From positions 3,917,001 to 3,981,000 of the forward strand of contig NZ_CP113431.1 in assembly GCF_030506255.1 (NCBI RefSeq): DNA of 64,000 nucleotides, written 5' to 3'. The stretch's first letter is position 1. Every line of letters starts with the position of its first letter. Source of the stretch: Nocardioides sp. Arc9.136. Its GTDB lineage: Bacteria; Actinomycetota; Actinomycetes; Propionibacteriales; Nocardioidaceae. A program made the position numbers and the translations under genes. The notes below the pieces were generated by a model, which did not search any database, was not told where the DNA came from, and saw only the letters and a list, made by a program, of their open reading frames with translations. Shown here piece by piece: positions 47,290 to 56,744 of the stretch.

Positions 47290-48843
47290 TCAGGGGTTGT
47301 TGAGCACGGGCAGCGCCTTGCCCATGGTGGGGGACTTCAAGGTGGCCTCGAGCAGGTGCTTCCCGAGCAGCGACTCGTCGGGCAGCTCGACGGGGTACTC
47401 GCCGGTGAAGCACGCCTGGCACAGGGCCTTCGCCGGCTGGCCGGTGGCCTCGACCATGCCCTCGAGGGAGATGTAGCCGAGGCTGTCGGCACCCACGCTC
47501 GCGGCGATCTCGTCGACCTCGAGGCCGTTGGCGATCAGCTCGGCGCGGGTGGCGAAGTCGATGCCGTAGAAGCACGGCCACTTCACCGGCGGGCTGGAGA
47601 TCCGCACGTGCACCTCGAGCGCGCCGGCCTCGCGGAGCATCCGCACCTGCGCGCGCTGGGTGTTGCCGCGGACGATCGAGTCGTCGACCACGACGATGCG
47701 CTTGCCGCGGATCATGTGCTCCAGCGCGTTGAGCTTGAGCCGGATGCCGAGCTGGCGCAGCGTCTGGCTGGGCTGGATGAACGTGCGCCCGACGTAGGCG
47801 TTCTTGACGAAGCCCTGGCCGAAGGGGATGCCGCTCTCCTGGGCGTAGCCGGACGCCGCGGGCGTGCCCGACTCGGGCACCGGCATGACCAGGTCGGCCT
47901 CGACCGGGAACTCCCGGGCCAGGCGACGACCCATCTCGACGCGTGCCTCGTGGACGTTGCGGCCGCTGATGGTGGCGTCGGGGCGGGCGAGGTAGACGTA
48001 CTCGAAGACGCAGCCCTTGCGCTCGGGCTCGGCGAACCGGTGCGAGCGCAGGCCCTGGTCGTCGATGACGAGCATCTCGCCGGGCTCGACCTCGCGCACC
48101 ACGCTGGCGCCGATGGTCGCCAGCGCGGCGTCCTCCGAGGCGACCACCCAGCCGCGGTCGAGGCGGCCCAGGACCAGCGGGCGGATGCCCTGCGGGTCGC
48201 GCGCGGCGTACAGCGTGTTCTCGTTCATCCACACGAAGCAGAAGGCGCCGCGCAGCGTGGGCAGCACCTCCAGGGCGCGCTGCTCGAGGGTGCTGTCGGG
48301 GTGGTGGGCGAGCAGGGCGGTCACCAGGCTGGTGTCGTTGGTGACCTCGCCGGCCGGGCGCGTGTGCAGCTCCAGCTCGTCGTCGGGCCCGGGCAGGTCG
48401 TCGACCATGCCGCGCAGCTCGTGGGTGTTGATCAGGTTGCCGTTGTGGCCCAGCGCGATCGAGCCGTCGGCCGTCGGGCGGAACGTCGGCTGCGCGTTCT
48501 CCCACGTGCTCGCGCCGGTCGTGGAGTAGCGCGAGTGGCCGATCGCGACGTGGCCCTTGAGGGAGTCCAGCGTGGTCTCGTCGAAGACCTGCGAGACCAG
48601 GCCCATGTCCTTGTAGACCAGGATCTGGCGGCCGTTGCTGACCGCGATCCCGGCGGACTCCTGGCCGCGGTGCTGGAGCGCGTAGAGACCGAAGTACGTC
48701 AGCTTCGCGACGTCCTCGCCCGGGGCCCAGACCCCGAAGACGCCGCAGGCGTCCTGCGGTCCGGCCTCCTGCGGGTCCAGCGCGGTCGTCAGCCGGCCGT
48801 CTCCGCCCCTGCGCGAGCTGCCAGTGCTGCTGAGGTAGGGCAC
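47290..48843 (-). CDS. purF: Amidophosphoribosyltransferase
   Basis: 517 aa. Commits PRPP and glutamine to purine synthesis. The N-terminal 32 residues are a propeptide that leaves Cys33 (DACGVFGVWAPG) as the glutaminase nucleophile; PRPP site VVVDDSIVRGNTQ; C-terminal Cys cluster in LCQACFTGEYP as in Fe-S type PurF. GTG 48843 is 6 nt after TACGAT (48850-48855), a leaderless pattern, and gives the usual length. Operon with purM. Confidence 0.95.
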   Translation of the reverse strand: MPYLSSTGSSRRGGDGRLTTALDPQEAGPQDACGVFGVWAPGEDVAKLTYFGLYALQHRGQESAGIAVSNGRQILVYKDMGLVSQVFDETTLDSLKGHVAIGHSRYSTTGASTWENAQPTFRPTADGSIALGHNGNLINTHELRGMVDDLPGPDDELELHTRPAGEVTNDTSLVTALLAHHPDSTLEQRALEVLPTLRGAFCFVWMNENTLYAARDPQGIRPLVLGRLDRGWVVASEDAALATIGASVVREVEPGEMLVIDDQGLRSHRFAEPERKGCVFEYVYLARPDATISGRNVHEARVEMGRRLAREFPVEADLVMPVPESGTPAASGYAQESGIPFGQGFVKNAYVGRTFIQPSQTLRQLGIRLKLNALEHMIRGKRIVVVDDSIVRGNTQRAQVRMLREAGALEVHVRISSPPVKWPCFYGIDFATRAELIANGLEVDEIAASVGADSLGYISLEGMVEATGQPAKALCQACFTGEYPVELPDESLLGKHLLEATLKSPTMGKALPVLNNP

Positions 48844-48998
48844 GGCCCGATCGTAGCGGCGCGGCGCGGCACCGCCCGATTCCCGGCCGGTCCCGACCGA
48901 TCGGCGGACGCATGCCACCGGGGCTGCGTATCGTGGCGGTGCTCACTGCGCCCCACCCGCCAGCTCCGCGCCGCCCCCTCCCCCTCGACTGGAGCCCG

Positions 48999-50765
48999 AT
49001 GACGAACCCCGCGACCGCCGCCACCCGGCCGGGTCCCTCGGGGTTGTCGCCGGAGGCCCAGGAGTCGCTGCAGCTGATCGCGGAGGGCATCACCGCGGTC
49101 GCCGGGTTCGGCGTGGCCGCAATCGGGCTCGTGCGCGACGAGCACCTGGAGATGGTGGCGGTCGCCGGCAGCCCGCAGGCCCGCGGCGAGCTCACCGGCC
49201 GTCGTACCCCCCTGCACCTGCTGACCACCGAGCTCGAGGTCGCCGACGACTGGGGCCTGCTGAAGTTCGTCCCCCACGAGCGGCTCCGCTCCGACGTCGA
49301 GACCTGGGCGTGGGTGCCGCAGATCGAGGTGTCCGACGACGCCGAGGCCTGGCACCCGCTCGACATGCTCACCGCCCCCCTGCTCGACGACGACGGCGCC
49401 ATGCGCGGCCTGGTCTCCATCGACGTCCCCGACGACGGTCGGCGTCCCGGCCCGACCCGCCGCCGGCTCCTGGAGCGGTACGCCGCGCAGGCCTCGCGCG
49501 CGGTGCTGCGCGAGCTGGAGCGCGAGGAGCTCGCCGAGCAGGTCCGGCTCGCCGAGACGGCCCGCAAGGTGGTCCGCCGCGCGTCGCGGCAGCGCTCGCT
49601 GGCCCGCATCCTCGACGAGTCCAGCGAGGCCCTCGTCGAGGGGTTCCGCGCCCTGGGGATGTGGATCCAGACCTTCGACGAGGACGGCCTCGGCAGCGGC
49701 ACGGTCCACGCCCTCGACGGGACCGAGGTGGAGCTGTCCGCCGGCATCGTCGAGATCGCCGAGCGCTCGGCCCGGCTCGCCTGGGCCGCCCAGCGCACGG
49801 TCGTGGTGGCGCGCGGCCGGCTGGAGGACGGCCTGAGCGAGGACGAGCGCGAGCAGGTGGTCGACCTGCTCGACAGCATCGACGTCGGCTCGATCCTCTT
49901 CGTGCCCCTCGGCGTCGGTCCCGAGTGCCTCGGCAACCTGGTGCTCACCCGGCCGCACGGCGGTGCGTGGTGGTCCGACACCGAGGCCGACGCGGCCCTC
50001 GACATCGGCCGCGACCTCGGCACCGCGATCCTCAACCTCCGCGCCTTCGAGCGCGAGCACCGGCTGGTCCAGGAGCTCCAGGCGCTCGACCAGTACAAGG
50101 GCCAGCTGATCGCCACCGTCGCGCACGAGCTGAAGAACCCGCTGACGTCGATCGTCGGCTACCTGGAGATGCTCGAGGGCGAGGGGCTCGACCAGGGCGT
50201 CGAGCAGGCGCTCTCGGCGATGGACCGCGGCGCCCGCCGGATGGTCCGGGTGATCGACGACCTGCTGCTGCTCTCCAAAGTCGGCGACCCCGCGAACCCG
50301 GTCATCCCGCGCCCGGTCGACCTGCGCACCGTCGCCGCGGACGCGGTCGACCTCACCACGGTCGCCGCGCGGCAGCGCGACCTCGAGGTGCGCATCGACG
50401 CGCCGCCGTACCCCGTCCTGGCCAGCGGCGACCCCGACGAGCTCGACCGTGTCCTGTCGAACCTGGTCAGCAATGCCGTGAAGTACACCGAGCCCGGTCG
50501 CTCGGTCACCGTCGCCCTGGCCCGGGACGGCGACGAGGTGGTCGTCGAGTGCCGCGACGAGGGCTTCGGGATCAGCGCGGAGGACCAGGAGCGGCTGTTC
50601 ACCGAGTTCTTCCGCTCGACCAACCCGGTCGCGGTCGCGCAGCCCGGCACGGGGCTCGGCCTGGCGATCGTCGCCCGGATCGTCGAGCGGCACGGCGGCC
50701 GGATCGAGGTCGAGTCCGAGCTCGGCCGGGGCAGCACGTTCCGCGTGCGGCTCCCCGCGGCCTGA
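48999..50765 (+). CDS. GAF-domain sensor histidine kinase
   Basis: 588 aa, no TM. GAF-like domains about 30-180 and 205-350 (GMWIQTFDEDGLGSGTVHAL, GSILFVPLGVGPECLGNLVL), HisKA with His376 (TVAHELKNPLTSIVGYLEML), HATPase about 470-588 (NLVSNAVKYTEPG, DEGFGIS, GTGLGLAIVARI). No cognate response regulator is adjacent, so it is an orphan kinase. ATG 48999 has GGAG 4 nt upstream. It ends 2 nt from the convergent iron-sulfur subunit gene. Confidence 0.9.
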   Translation: MTNPATAATRPGPSGLSPEAQESLQLIAEGITAVAGFGVAAIGLVRDEHLEMVAVAGSPQARGELTGRRTPLHLLTTELEVADDWGLLKFVPHERLRSDVETWAWVPQIEVSDDAEAWHPLDMLTAPLLDDDGAMRGLVSIDVPDDGRRPGPTRRRLLERYAAQASRAVLRELEREELAEQVRLAETARKVVRRASRQRSLARILDESSEALVEGFRALGMWIQTFDEDGLGSGTVHALDGTEVELSAGIVEIAERSARLAWAAQRTVVVARGRLEDGLSEDEREQVVDLLDSIDVGSILFVPLGVGPECLGNLVLTRPHGGAWWSDTEADAALDIGRDLGTAILNLRAFEREHRLVQELQALDQYKGQLIATVAHELKNPLTSIVGYLEMLEGEGLDQGVEQALSAMDRGARRMVRVIDDLLLLSKVGDPANPVIPRPVDLRTVAADAVDLTTVAARQRDLEVRIDAPPYPVLASGDPDELDRVLSNLVSNAVKYTEPGRSVTVALARDGDEVVVECRDEGFGISAEDQERLFTEFFRSTNPVAVAQPGTGLGLAIVARIVERHGGRIEVESELGRGSTFRVRLPAA

Positions 50766-50767
50766 GC

Positions 50768-51256
50768 TCAGCGCATCGCGCGGGCGCCCTTCTCGATCGC
50801 CTCGCGGATGCGGACGTAGGTGCCGCACCGGCAGATGTTGCGGATCGAGTCGAGGTCCTTCTCCGAGATCTCCCGGCCCTCGCGGCGCACCTTCTTGACC
50901 AGCGCGACGGCCGCCATGATCTGGCCGGGCTGGCAGTAGCCGCACTGCGCGACGTCCAGCTCGAGCCACGCCTCCTGCATCGGGTGCAGGTCCCGGCCCT
51001 TGGCCCCCACGGTGGCGGGCAGGCCCTCGATGGTGGTGACCTTGTCGGTCCTCCCCAGGTCGCCGACCCGGACCGAGCACGGGTTGAACGCCTTGCCGTT
51101 GATGTGGCTGGTGCACGCCTTGCACACGTTGATGCCGCAGCCGTACTTCGGGCCGGTGACGCCGAGGAGGTCGCGGAGCACCCACAGGACTCGGACGTCG
51201 TCGTGGACGTCCACGGTGACGGGCTTGCCGTTCAGGATGAAGGTCTGCTTGGGCAC
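50768..51256 (-). CDS. [2Fe-2S] subunit of a molybdenum hydroxylase (IorA/CoxS type)
   Basis: 162 aa. Two iron-sulfur clusters: plant-type CGINVCKACTSHINGKAFNPC near residues 41-61 and the four-helix type QCGYCQPGQ...ICRCGTY near 105-145. Acts as electron-transfer subunit for the large molybdopterin subunit. The gene is the last of the group and 10 nt after the large-subunit stop, with GAGGAG in the gap. Iso-quinoline 1-oxidoreductase-like; substrate unknown. Confidence 0.93.
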   Translation of the reverse strand: MPKQTFILNGKPVTVDVHDDVRVLWVLRDLLGVTGPKYGCGINVCKACTSHINGKAFNPCSVRVGDLGRTDKVTTIEGLPATVGAKGRDLHPMQEAWLELDVAQCGYCQPGQIMAAVALVKKVRREGREISEKDLDSIRNICRCGTYVRIREAIEKGARAMR

Positions 51257-51266
51257 GGCGAGCTCC

Positions 51267-53615
51267 TCAGTAGGTCTTCTTGAGGCCGTTGGTCGGCGAG
51301 GGCGGCATCGAGGGGACGTAGGACTTCGGCTTGAACCGCACCTGCCCGTGGTTGATCGGGAAGCGGGTCGGCAGCGTGCCGGTCGCGCGGGCGTACGCGC
51401 AGGCGACGGCGGCCGCCGACGAGCCGACCGCGGCCTCGCCCACGCCGCCGGGGGTGTCGGAGCCGGACTCGACGATGTGGACCTCGACGCCCTCGGGCGG
51501 GACGTTCCACTGCCGCGTGTAGAAGTAGTTGTCCCAGCTGCCCTCGAGGAAGCGTCCGTCGCGCAGGTGGTTGCTCGCGCTGAGCGTCATGGCCAGGCCG
51601 TCCATGAACCCGCCCTGCATCTGGGCCTCGACACCGCGCGGGTTGATGACCAGGCCGCAGTCGACGGCGATGACCGCCTTGGTGACGCGCGGGCCGGTGT
51701 AGGTCTCCTTGCCGAGGTCGCGGTCGACGGTCCGCGGGCGGCAGTCGATCTCGACGAGGACGGCGGTGGCGCCCTTGTACTCCTTGTGCAGCGCGACGCC
51801 CTGGGCCGTGCCCGCCGGCATCCTGCGCCCCCAGCGCCCCTCCTGCTTGACCTTCTCCAGCACCGCCCGGACCCGCTTGTTCTTCACGTGGTCCAGCCGG
51901 AACTGCACCGGGTCCTTGCCGGCCCGCTGCGCCAGCTGGTCGATGGTCAGCTCGGCGGCGACGCAGACGTCCGGGGAGTAGATGTTGCGCATCGAGCCGG
52001 TGGAGAACTTGTCCTCGAACTCCAGCGGCTCGTTGAGCAGCTGGGTGACGACGCCGAAGTTGTACGGGAGCTCCTGGGTCAGGCTGAAGATCGTCTCCGC
52101 GAAGCCCAGCCCGCCGAGCCCCGTGGGCAGCTCGTCGGCCAGCGAGGTGATCATCTCGCCGAGGCCGTGGCTGAAGTCGGTCGTGACGCTGGTGTGCCGC
52201 TGCTCGAAGCTGAGCACCTGGCCGGCGAGCACGGTCGCCCGGACGCGCGACGTCGCCATCGGGTGCAGCCGGCCCTGCCGGGGCTCGTCGACGCGGTGCC
52301 ACATCAGCTTGACCGGCACCCCCATCGCCTTCGACACCTTCGCGGCCTCGATCGCGTGGTCGCCGAAGAGCTTGTGGCCGAAGGACCCGCCGCCGGTGAC
52401 GACGTTGACCTCCACCTGGTCGGGCCGCAGGCCGGTGGCCGCGGCGATGTTCCCCTGGGCGACGATCGGCGCCTTGAGGCCGGCCCAGACCTCGGCGCGG
52501 TCCTTGCGGACGTCGGCGATCGCGGCGTACGGCTCGAGGGCCGCGCTGGACCGGAACATGAACTCGAAGCGGGTGTCGACCTGCTCGGCCAGCAGCGGCA
52601 CCTCCGGCACGACCATCGGCAGCTCCTGGGTCTTGAGCTTGGCCAGGATCGTCTGGTCGGACTCGCCGCTGACCGTGCCGGGGTTCCAGTCGACCTCCAG
52701 GGCGCGCACGCCGTCGATGCACTGGCCGAACGTCCGCGCCCGGACCGCGACGCCGGTGTCGACCATCGCCACGTGGGTGACGCCGGGCATCCGGCGCACC
52801 TGGGCGGCGTTGCGGACCCGCCGCGGCGAGCCCTGGTGCTCCGGCGGGCGGCAGACCATCGTCGGCAGCGCACCGGGGACGTCGAGGTCGGTGGTGAACT
52901 TCTTCCTCCCGGTGACCGCGTCGCGGGCATCGGTGCGGTTCCGCGGCGTGCCGATGACCTGGTAGTCGGCCTTCGACTTCAGCAGCACCTCGACCGCCTC
53001 GACGACCTGGCTGGCCGCGGACGTCGCGAGGTCGCCGTACGTCACCGTGTTGCCGAGGGCGTCGCTGACCACGCCGCCGGTCGTGGTGAGCCGGTCGACG
53101 GTGGTGCCGAGCTGGACCGCCGCCGCGTCGAGCAGCCGGCGGCGGGCGACGGCGGCGGCCACCCGGATCGGCGTGAAGGTGGAGAACGTCGTGTTGGAGC
53201 CGCCGGTGAGCTGGTTGAACAGCAGCTCGGGGCGGGCCGGGGCGAGGGTCACCCGGACCTTCTCCACGGGCAGGTCGAGCTCGTCGGCGAGGATCATCGC
53301 CGTCGAGGTGACGATGCCCTGGCCGACCTCCATCCGCGGGAGCGCGAAGGACGCGGTGCCGTCCTGGTTGATCGCCACCGTGACCAGGTTGGCCGTCGGG
53401 AGCGCCGCGTCGGTCTGGAGGTCCTCGAGGTCGTAGAGCTCGGGCACCTGCGGGGGCGACGGGATCGCCGCGCCGGCGGGCGTGCGCGCCAGGCCGAGGT
53501 CGGCGGCCACCACCAGCGTCGTGCCGGCCATCACCCAGCCGAGGAAGCCGCGGCGCCCGAGCTCGGCTCGTGGTCCGCCGTTCCCGGCCTGGGGGTCGTG
53601 CTCGAGCGCGGTCAT
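51267..53615 (-). CDS. Molybdopterin-binding subunit of a molybdenum hydroxylase (IorB type), Tat-exported
   Basis: 782 aa. N-terminal twin-arginine signal (ELGRRGFLGWVMAGTTLV, Arg21-Arg22), so the enzyme is exported folded, with its small subunit. Motifs of the aldehyde-oxidase/xanthine-dehydrogenase family: MEVGQGIVTSTAMI, GGGSFGHKLFGD, and the catalytic Glu in GVGEAAVGSSAAAVACAY near the C-terminus. Iso-quinoline 1-oxidoreductase beta-type. No maturation factor (XdhC-like) is adjacent. Oxidises an aldehyde or N-heterocycle; not assigned. Confidence 0.9.
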   Translation of the reverse strand: MTALEHDPQAGNGGPRAELGRRGFLGWVMAGTTLVVAADLGLARTPAGAAIPSPPQVPELYDLEDLQTDAALPTANLVTVAINQDGTASFALPRMEVGQGIVTSTAMILADELDLPVEKVRVTLAPARPELLFNQLTGGSNTTFSTFTPIRVAAAVARRRLLDAAAVQLGTTVDRLTTTGGVVSDALGNTVTYGDLATSAASQVVEAVEVLLKSKADYQVIGTPRNRTDARDAVTGRKKFTTDLDVPGALPTMVCRPPEHQGSPRRVRNAAQVRRMPGVTHVAMVDTGVAVRARTFGQCIDGVRALEVDWNPGTVSGESDQTILAKLKTQELPMVVPEVPLLAEQVDTRFEFMFRSSAALEPYAAIADVRKDRAEVWAGLKAPIVAQGNIAAATGLRPDQVEVNVVTGGGSFGHKLFGDHAIEAAKVSKAMGVPVKLMWHRVDEPRQGRLHPMATSRVRATVLAGQVLSFEQRHTSVTTDFSHGLGEMITSLADELPTGLGGLGFAETIFSLTQELPYNFGVVTQLLNEPLEFEDKFSTGSMRNIYSPDVCVAAELTIDQLAQRAGKDPVQFRLDHVKNKRVRAVLEKVKQEGRWGRRMPAGTAQGVALHKEYKGATAVLVEIDCRPRTVDRDLGKETYTGPRVTKAVIAVDCGLVINPRGVEAQMQGGFMDGLAMTLSASNHLRDGRFLEGSWDNYFYTRQWNVPPEGVEVHIVESGSDTPGGVGEAAVGSSAAAVACAYARATGTLPTRFPINHGQVRFKPKSYVPSMPPSPTNGLKKTY

Positions 53616-53761
53616 GCGTGGTCCTTCCCGAGAGGTCGCGAGACTTTACAACTGCGGCTCGCCTGTCGAACTGTGGCACGGGTGACCGCCGCCACACCAT
53701 GCCTTCGTCGCCCACGATCCTCCGGATGGGTCTGTGCACTCCGCACACCCGGCCTCGGCGG

Positions 53762-54934
53762 CTACTGGGTGAGCCCCGCCCGGTGGGCGCGGAGCGCGAG
53801 CGCCAGCTCGACCGGCGGCACGACGTCGACGAGGTCGCGGCCGGTCAGCGCGGAGACGCGGCGGAGCCGGTTGAGGACGGTGTTGCGGTGGCAGTGCACC
53901 CGGGTCGCGGTGTGGGTGGCCGAGCCGCCCGTCGCGACCCATGCCTCCAGGGTCTTCAGCAGCGGGTCCGCCTCGCCGGGCGCGAGGGCCAGGAGCGGGC
54001 CGAGCCAGACCGCGACCAGCCGGCCGGCCACCTCCGGGGCGGTGAGCAGCAGCGCCTCGGGCAGCCGCTCGTCGAACGTCGCGAGCCCAGCTCCGCCGTC
54101 GAGGGTCCGCAGCGCGATCGAGGCCTGCCGGAAGCCGGTGCCGACGCCCGCGAGCCCGCGGACCACGACGGAGGCACCCAGCGCGCCGCCGACCGGGCGG
54201 AGCGCGTCGTGCACCTGCGCCGCGCCACCCGCACCGACCAGCACCAGTCCGACCACGCCGCCCGTGCGGCGTACCCAGCAGGAGCGGAGCGGCGCCAGCG
54301 CGGCGAGCAGCCGGTCGGTGTCCGGCCCGGTGCCGGTCACGACGAGCAGGTCGTCGCCCACCGGCAGGTCGAGGATGCGCGCTGCCTCGTGGGCGAAGCG
54401 GGGGTCCTGGGCCCGCCCGTGGAGCAGCCCCTCCCACAGCTCGGCGCGCAGCTGCTCGTCGGCGCGGACCGCGGCGCGCTCGGTGGCGTGGTACGCCGCG
54501 GCGACCTGCGCCGAGGTCTGGTCGACCACCTCCCACAGGCGGGTGCCGACGTCCCGCACCTCCGCCCCCGGCAGCGCCTCGCCGACGTGCTCGACGAGGT
54601 CCTCCCAGATCAGCCGGCCGCCGAGCCGGAAGGACCGCAGCACGTCGTCGAGGGGCAGGCCCTGCTCGCTGCGCCGGCGCCCGGTCACCCGCGCCGCGTC
54701 GTACGCCGGGTCCTCGGCGGGGTCGCGTGCGGGGTCGGCCCCGGGCTCGCCGAGCAGCTCCAGCACCCGGTCGACGTTGTCTCGGCAGGACCGCCGCAGG
54801 TCCTCGTGCGGGACCAGGCCGGACGTGCGGTAGCCGGGGTTGGCCGCCTCGATCGTCGCGACCAGGCGGTCGGTGAGGGCCTCCACCCGCGCTCGCCGGT
54901 GCTCGGCGAGGACGGCGCGGGTGTCGGCGATCAC
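53762..54934 (-). CDS. PucR/CdaR family transcriptional regulator
   Basis: 390 aa. N-terminal helical RsbRD-type or GGDEF-like-less sensing part (about 1-150), central region with ELWEGLLHGRAQDPRFAHEA, and a C-terminal PucR HTH (LKTLEAWVATGG, TATRVHCHRNTVLNRLRRVS) that ends VELALALRAHRAGL. GTG 54934 overlaps the stop of the M20 gene (GTGA). Probably controls the adjacent peptidase, the molybdenum hydroxylase, or both; ligand unknown. Confidence 0.87.
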   Translation of the reverse strand: MIADTRAVLAEHRRARVEALTDRLVATIEAANPGYRTSGLVPHEDLRRSCRDNVDRVLELLGEPGADPARDPAEDPAYDAARVTGRRRSEQGLPLDDVLRSFRLGGRLIWEDLVEHVGEALPGAEVRDVGTRLWEVVDQTSAQVAAAYHATERAAVRADEQLRAELWEGLLHGRAQDPRFAHEAARILDLPVGDDLLVVTGTGPDTDRLLAALAPLRSCWVRRTGGVVGLVLVGAGGAAQVHDALRPVGGALGASVVVRGLAGVGTGFRQASIALRTLDGGAGLATFDERLPEALLLTAPEVAGRLVAVWLGPLLALAPGEADPLLKTLEAWVATGGSATHTATRVHCHRNTVLNRLRRVSALTGRDLVDVVPPVELALALRAHRAGLTQ

Positions 54935-56292
54935 ACCTCCAGGGTGCCCAACCGGGCCAGGAGCAGCGTCTCCGCGAGCACGACCCGCTCGAACTCGGCG
55001 AGGTGGAGGCCCTCGTTGGCGCCGTGCGCGCGGGTGTCGGGGTCCTCCACGCCGGTGACCAGGACGCTCGCCCGCGGGAACGCCTCGAGGAACTCGGCGA
55101 TGAAGGGGATCGAGCCGCCGACGCCCATGTCGACCGGCGCCGTGCCGTCCCAGGCCTCGGTGAACGCCTCGCGCGCCGCGTCGTACGCCGGGCCGGTGGC
55201 GTCGATCTGGGTGGCCTCGCCGGTGTCGACGATCGTCACGTTCAGCTCCGCGCCCCACGGGACGTTCGCCTCGAGGTGCTCGCGGAGGCGGGCGACGGCG
55301 TTCTCGGTCGTGTCGCCGGGAGCGATCCGGAGGCTGATCTTGGCGCGGGCCGCGGGGACCAGCGTGTTGCTGGCGCCCTCCACCTTGGGCGCGTCCAGGC
55401 CGGTGATGGACAGGGCGGGCTTGGTCCAGAGGCGCTCGACGACCGAGCCGGTGCCGATCCACTGCACGCCCGCGACGGCGCCGGACTCGGCGCGCAGCCG
55501 CTCCTCGGGGTACTCCACGTCGGCCGCCGGGCCGCTGTGCAGGCCGGCGATCGCGACGTCGCCCGCGTCGTCGTGGAGGCTGGCGATGACGCGGGAGAGC
55601 GCGATGAGCGAGTCGGGCACGAGCCCGCCCCACATGCCGGAGTGCACCGCGTGGGTGAGCGTGCGGACCTCGACGTCGGCGCGCACCAGGCCGCGGAGGC
55701 TGGTGGTGAGCGCGGGCTCGCCGATGTCCCAGTTGCCGGAGTCGGCGATGACGATGACGTCGGAGCGCAGCCGCTCCTGGTGCTCGCGCAGGAGCGCCGG
55801 CAGCGACTCCGAGCCGACCTCCTCCTCGCCCTCGATGAACATCGTGACGCTCACCGGCAGGTCGTCGCCGAAGACGCGCAGCGCACCCAGGTGGGCGGCG
55901 ATGCCGGCCTTGTCGTCCGCCGCGCCGCGTGCGTAGAGCCGGCCGTCGCGCTCGGTCGGCTCGAACGGCGGGGAGTCCCAGTCGGCGTGGTCGTTCTCCG
56001 GCTGGACGTCGTGGTGGGCGTAGAGCAGCACCGTCGGCGCGCCCTCCGGCCCGGGCTTGTGGGCGATCACCGCGGGGGCGCCGCCCTCGGCGGTGACGAT
56101 GTCGACGGTCGGGAACCCCTCGGCGCGGAACAGCTCGGCGACCGCCTCGGCGCTGCGCTGCACCTCGCCCGCACGGGCCGGGTCGGCGCTCACGGACTCG
56201 ATCCGGACGAGGTCCTCGAGGTCGGCCCTCAGCCCGGGCAGGACGTCGGTGACCTTGGTGCGGAGCTCGTCGGTGGAAGGGCGGTTCGTCAT
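54931..56292 (-). CDS. M20 family dipeptidase/peptidase
   Basis: 453 aa. Zinc amidohydrolase/peptidase: LLYAHHDVQP (His), GAADDKAGIA (bridging Asp), EGEEEVGSES (catalytic Glu and metal Glu), DSGNWD, and C-terminal GANEGLHLAEF. No signal peptide, so cytoplasmic; carnosinase-like dipeptidase is the nearest activity. ATG 56292 has TAGCGT (56300-56305) 7 nt upstream (leaderless), which rules against the GTG three codons earlier. Confidence 0.9.
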   Translation of the reverse strand: MTNRPSTDELRTKVTDVLPGLRADLEDLVRIESVSADPARAGEVQRSAEAVAELFRAEGFPTVDIVTAEGGAPAVIAHKPGPEGAPTVLLYAHHDVQPENDHADWDSPPFEPTERDGRLYARGAADDKAGIAAHLGALRVFGDDLPVSVTMFIEGEEEVGSESLPALLREHQERLRSDVIVIADSGNWDIGEPALTTSLRGLVRADVEVRTLTHAVHSGMWGGLVPDSLIALSRVIASLHDDAGDVAIAGLHSGPAADVEYPEERLRAESGAVAGVQWIGTGSVVERLWTKPALSITGLDAPKVEGASNTLVPAARAKISLRIAPGDTTENAVARLREHLEANVPWGAELNVTIVDTGEATQIDATGPAYDAAREAFTEAWDGTAPVDMGVGGSIPFIAEFLEAFPRASVLVTGVEDPDTRAHGANEGLHLAEFERVVLAETLLLARLGTLEV

Positions 56293-56307
56293 GCCGCCCA
56301 CGCTAGG

Positions 56308-56688
56308 TCAAGGCACGGTCCGGTGCAGCGGCAGGTACGGCGACAGGTCGGCCCGCTCCCCGCTCGCCCGGACCCGGCCGGCCGCCTCGGCCTCGTGCCA
56401 GGTCAGCTGCCCGGTCGCCAGCGCGATGATCGTCGCGGCATCGGTCTCGACGACCGCCGGCGGGGTGCCGCGGGTGTGCCGCACCCCCGGCACGACCTGG
56501 ACCGCGGCGTACGGCGGCACGCGCACCTCGACGGAGTGGCCGGGCGCCCGGGTCTCCAGCAGCGCGAGGTAGTGCTTGACGAGCAGCCGCAGGTCGCCCT
56601 TCTCGCCCTTCCCGGCGGCGTCGGCACGGACCCGCCCGAGGGCGGCGGAGACGTCGGCGGGGTCGGCGGGGCGCAGGCGTGCGGGCAC
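56308..56688 (-). CDS. Sterol-carrier-family protein
   Basis: 126 aa. The middle region SVEVRVPPYAAVQVVPGVRH and C-terminal ALATGQLTWHEAEAAGRVRA fit the MDMPI/SCP2-like C-terminal fold used in actinobacterial sterol-carrier-family proteins, which are linked in the chromosome to pur genes. GTG 56688 is 6 nt after TATCCT (56695-56700), a leaderless start. Divergent from the glycosylase gene. Ligand unknown. Confidence 0.8.
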   Translation of the reverse strand: MPARLRPADPADVSAALGRVRADAAGKGEKGDLRLLVKHYLALLETRAPGHSVEVRVPPYAAVQVVPGVRHTRGTPPAVVETDAATIIALATGQLTWHEAEAAGRVRASGERADLSPYLPLHRTVP

Positions 56689-56744
56689 GGACCGAGGATA
56701 GTTTCCGCCGCGACGGGCTTGCCCGGGCCGGGGAGGATGGGTCC

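Noticed and set aside
46154-50116. A single very long minus-strand frame through purM, purF and the kinase region
   Set aside because: Only the purM part has family motifs; the rest is antisense or off-frame with biased composition.
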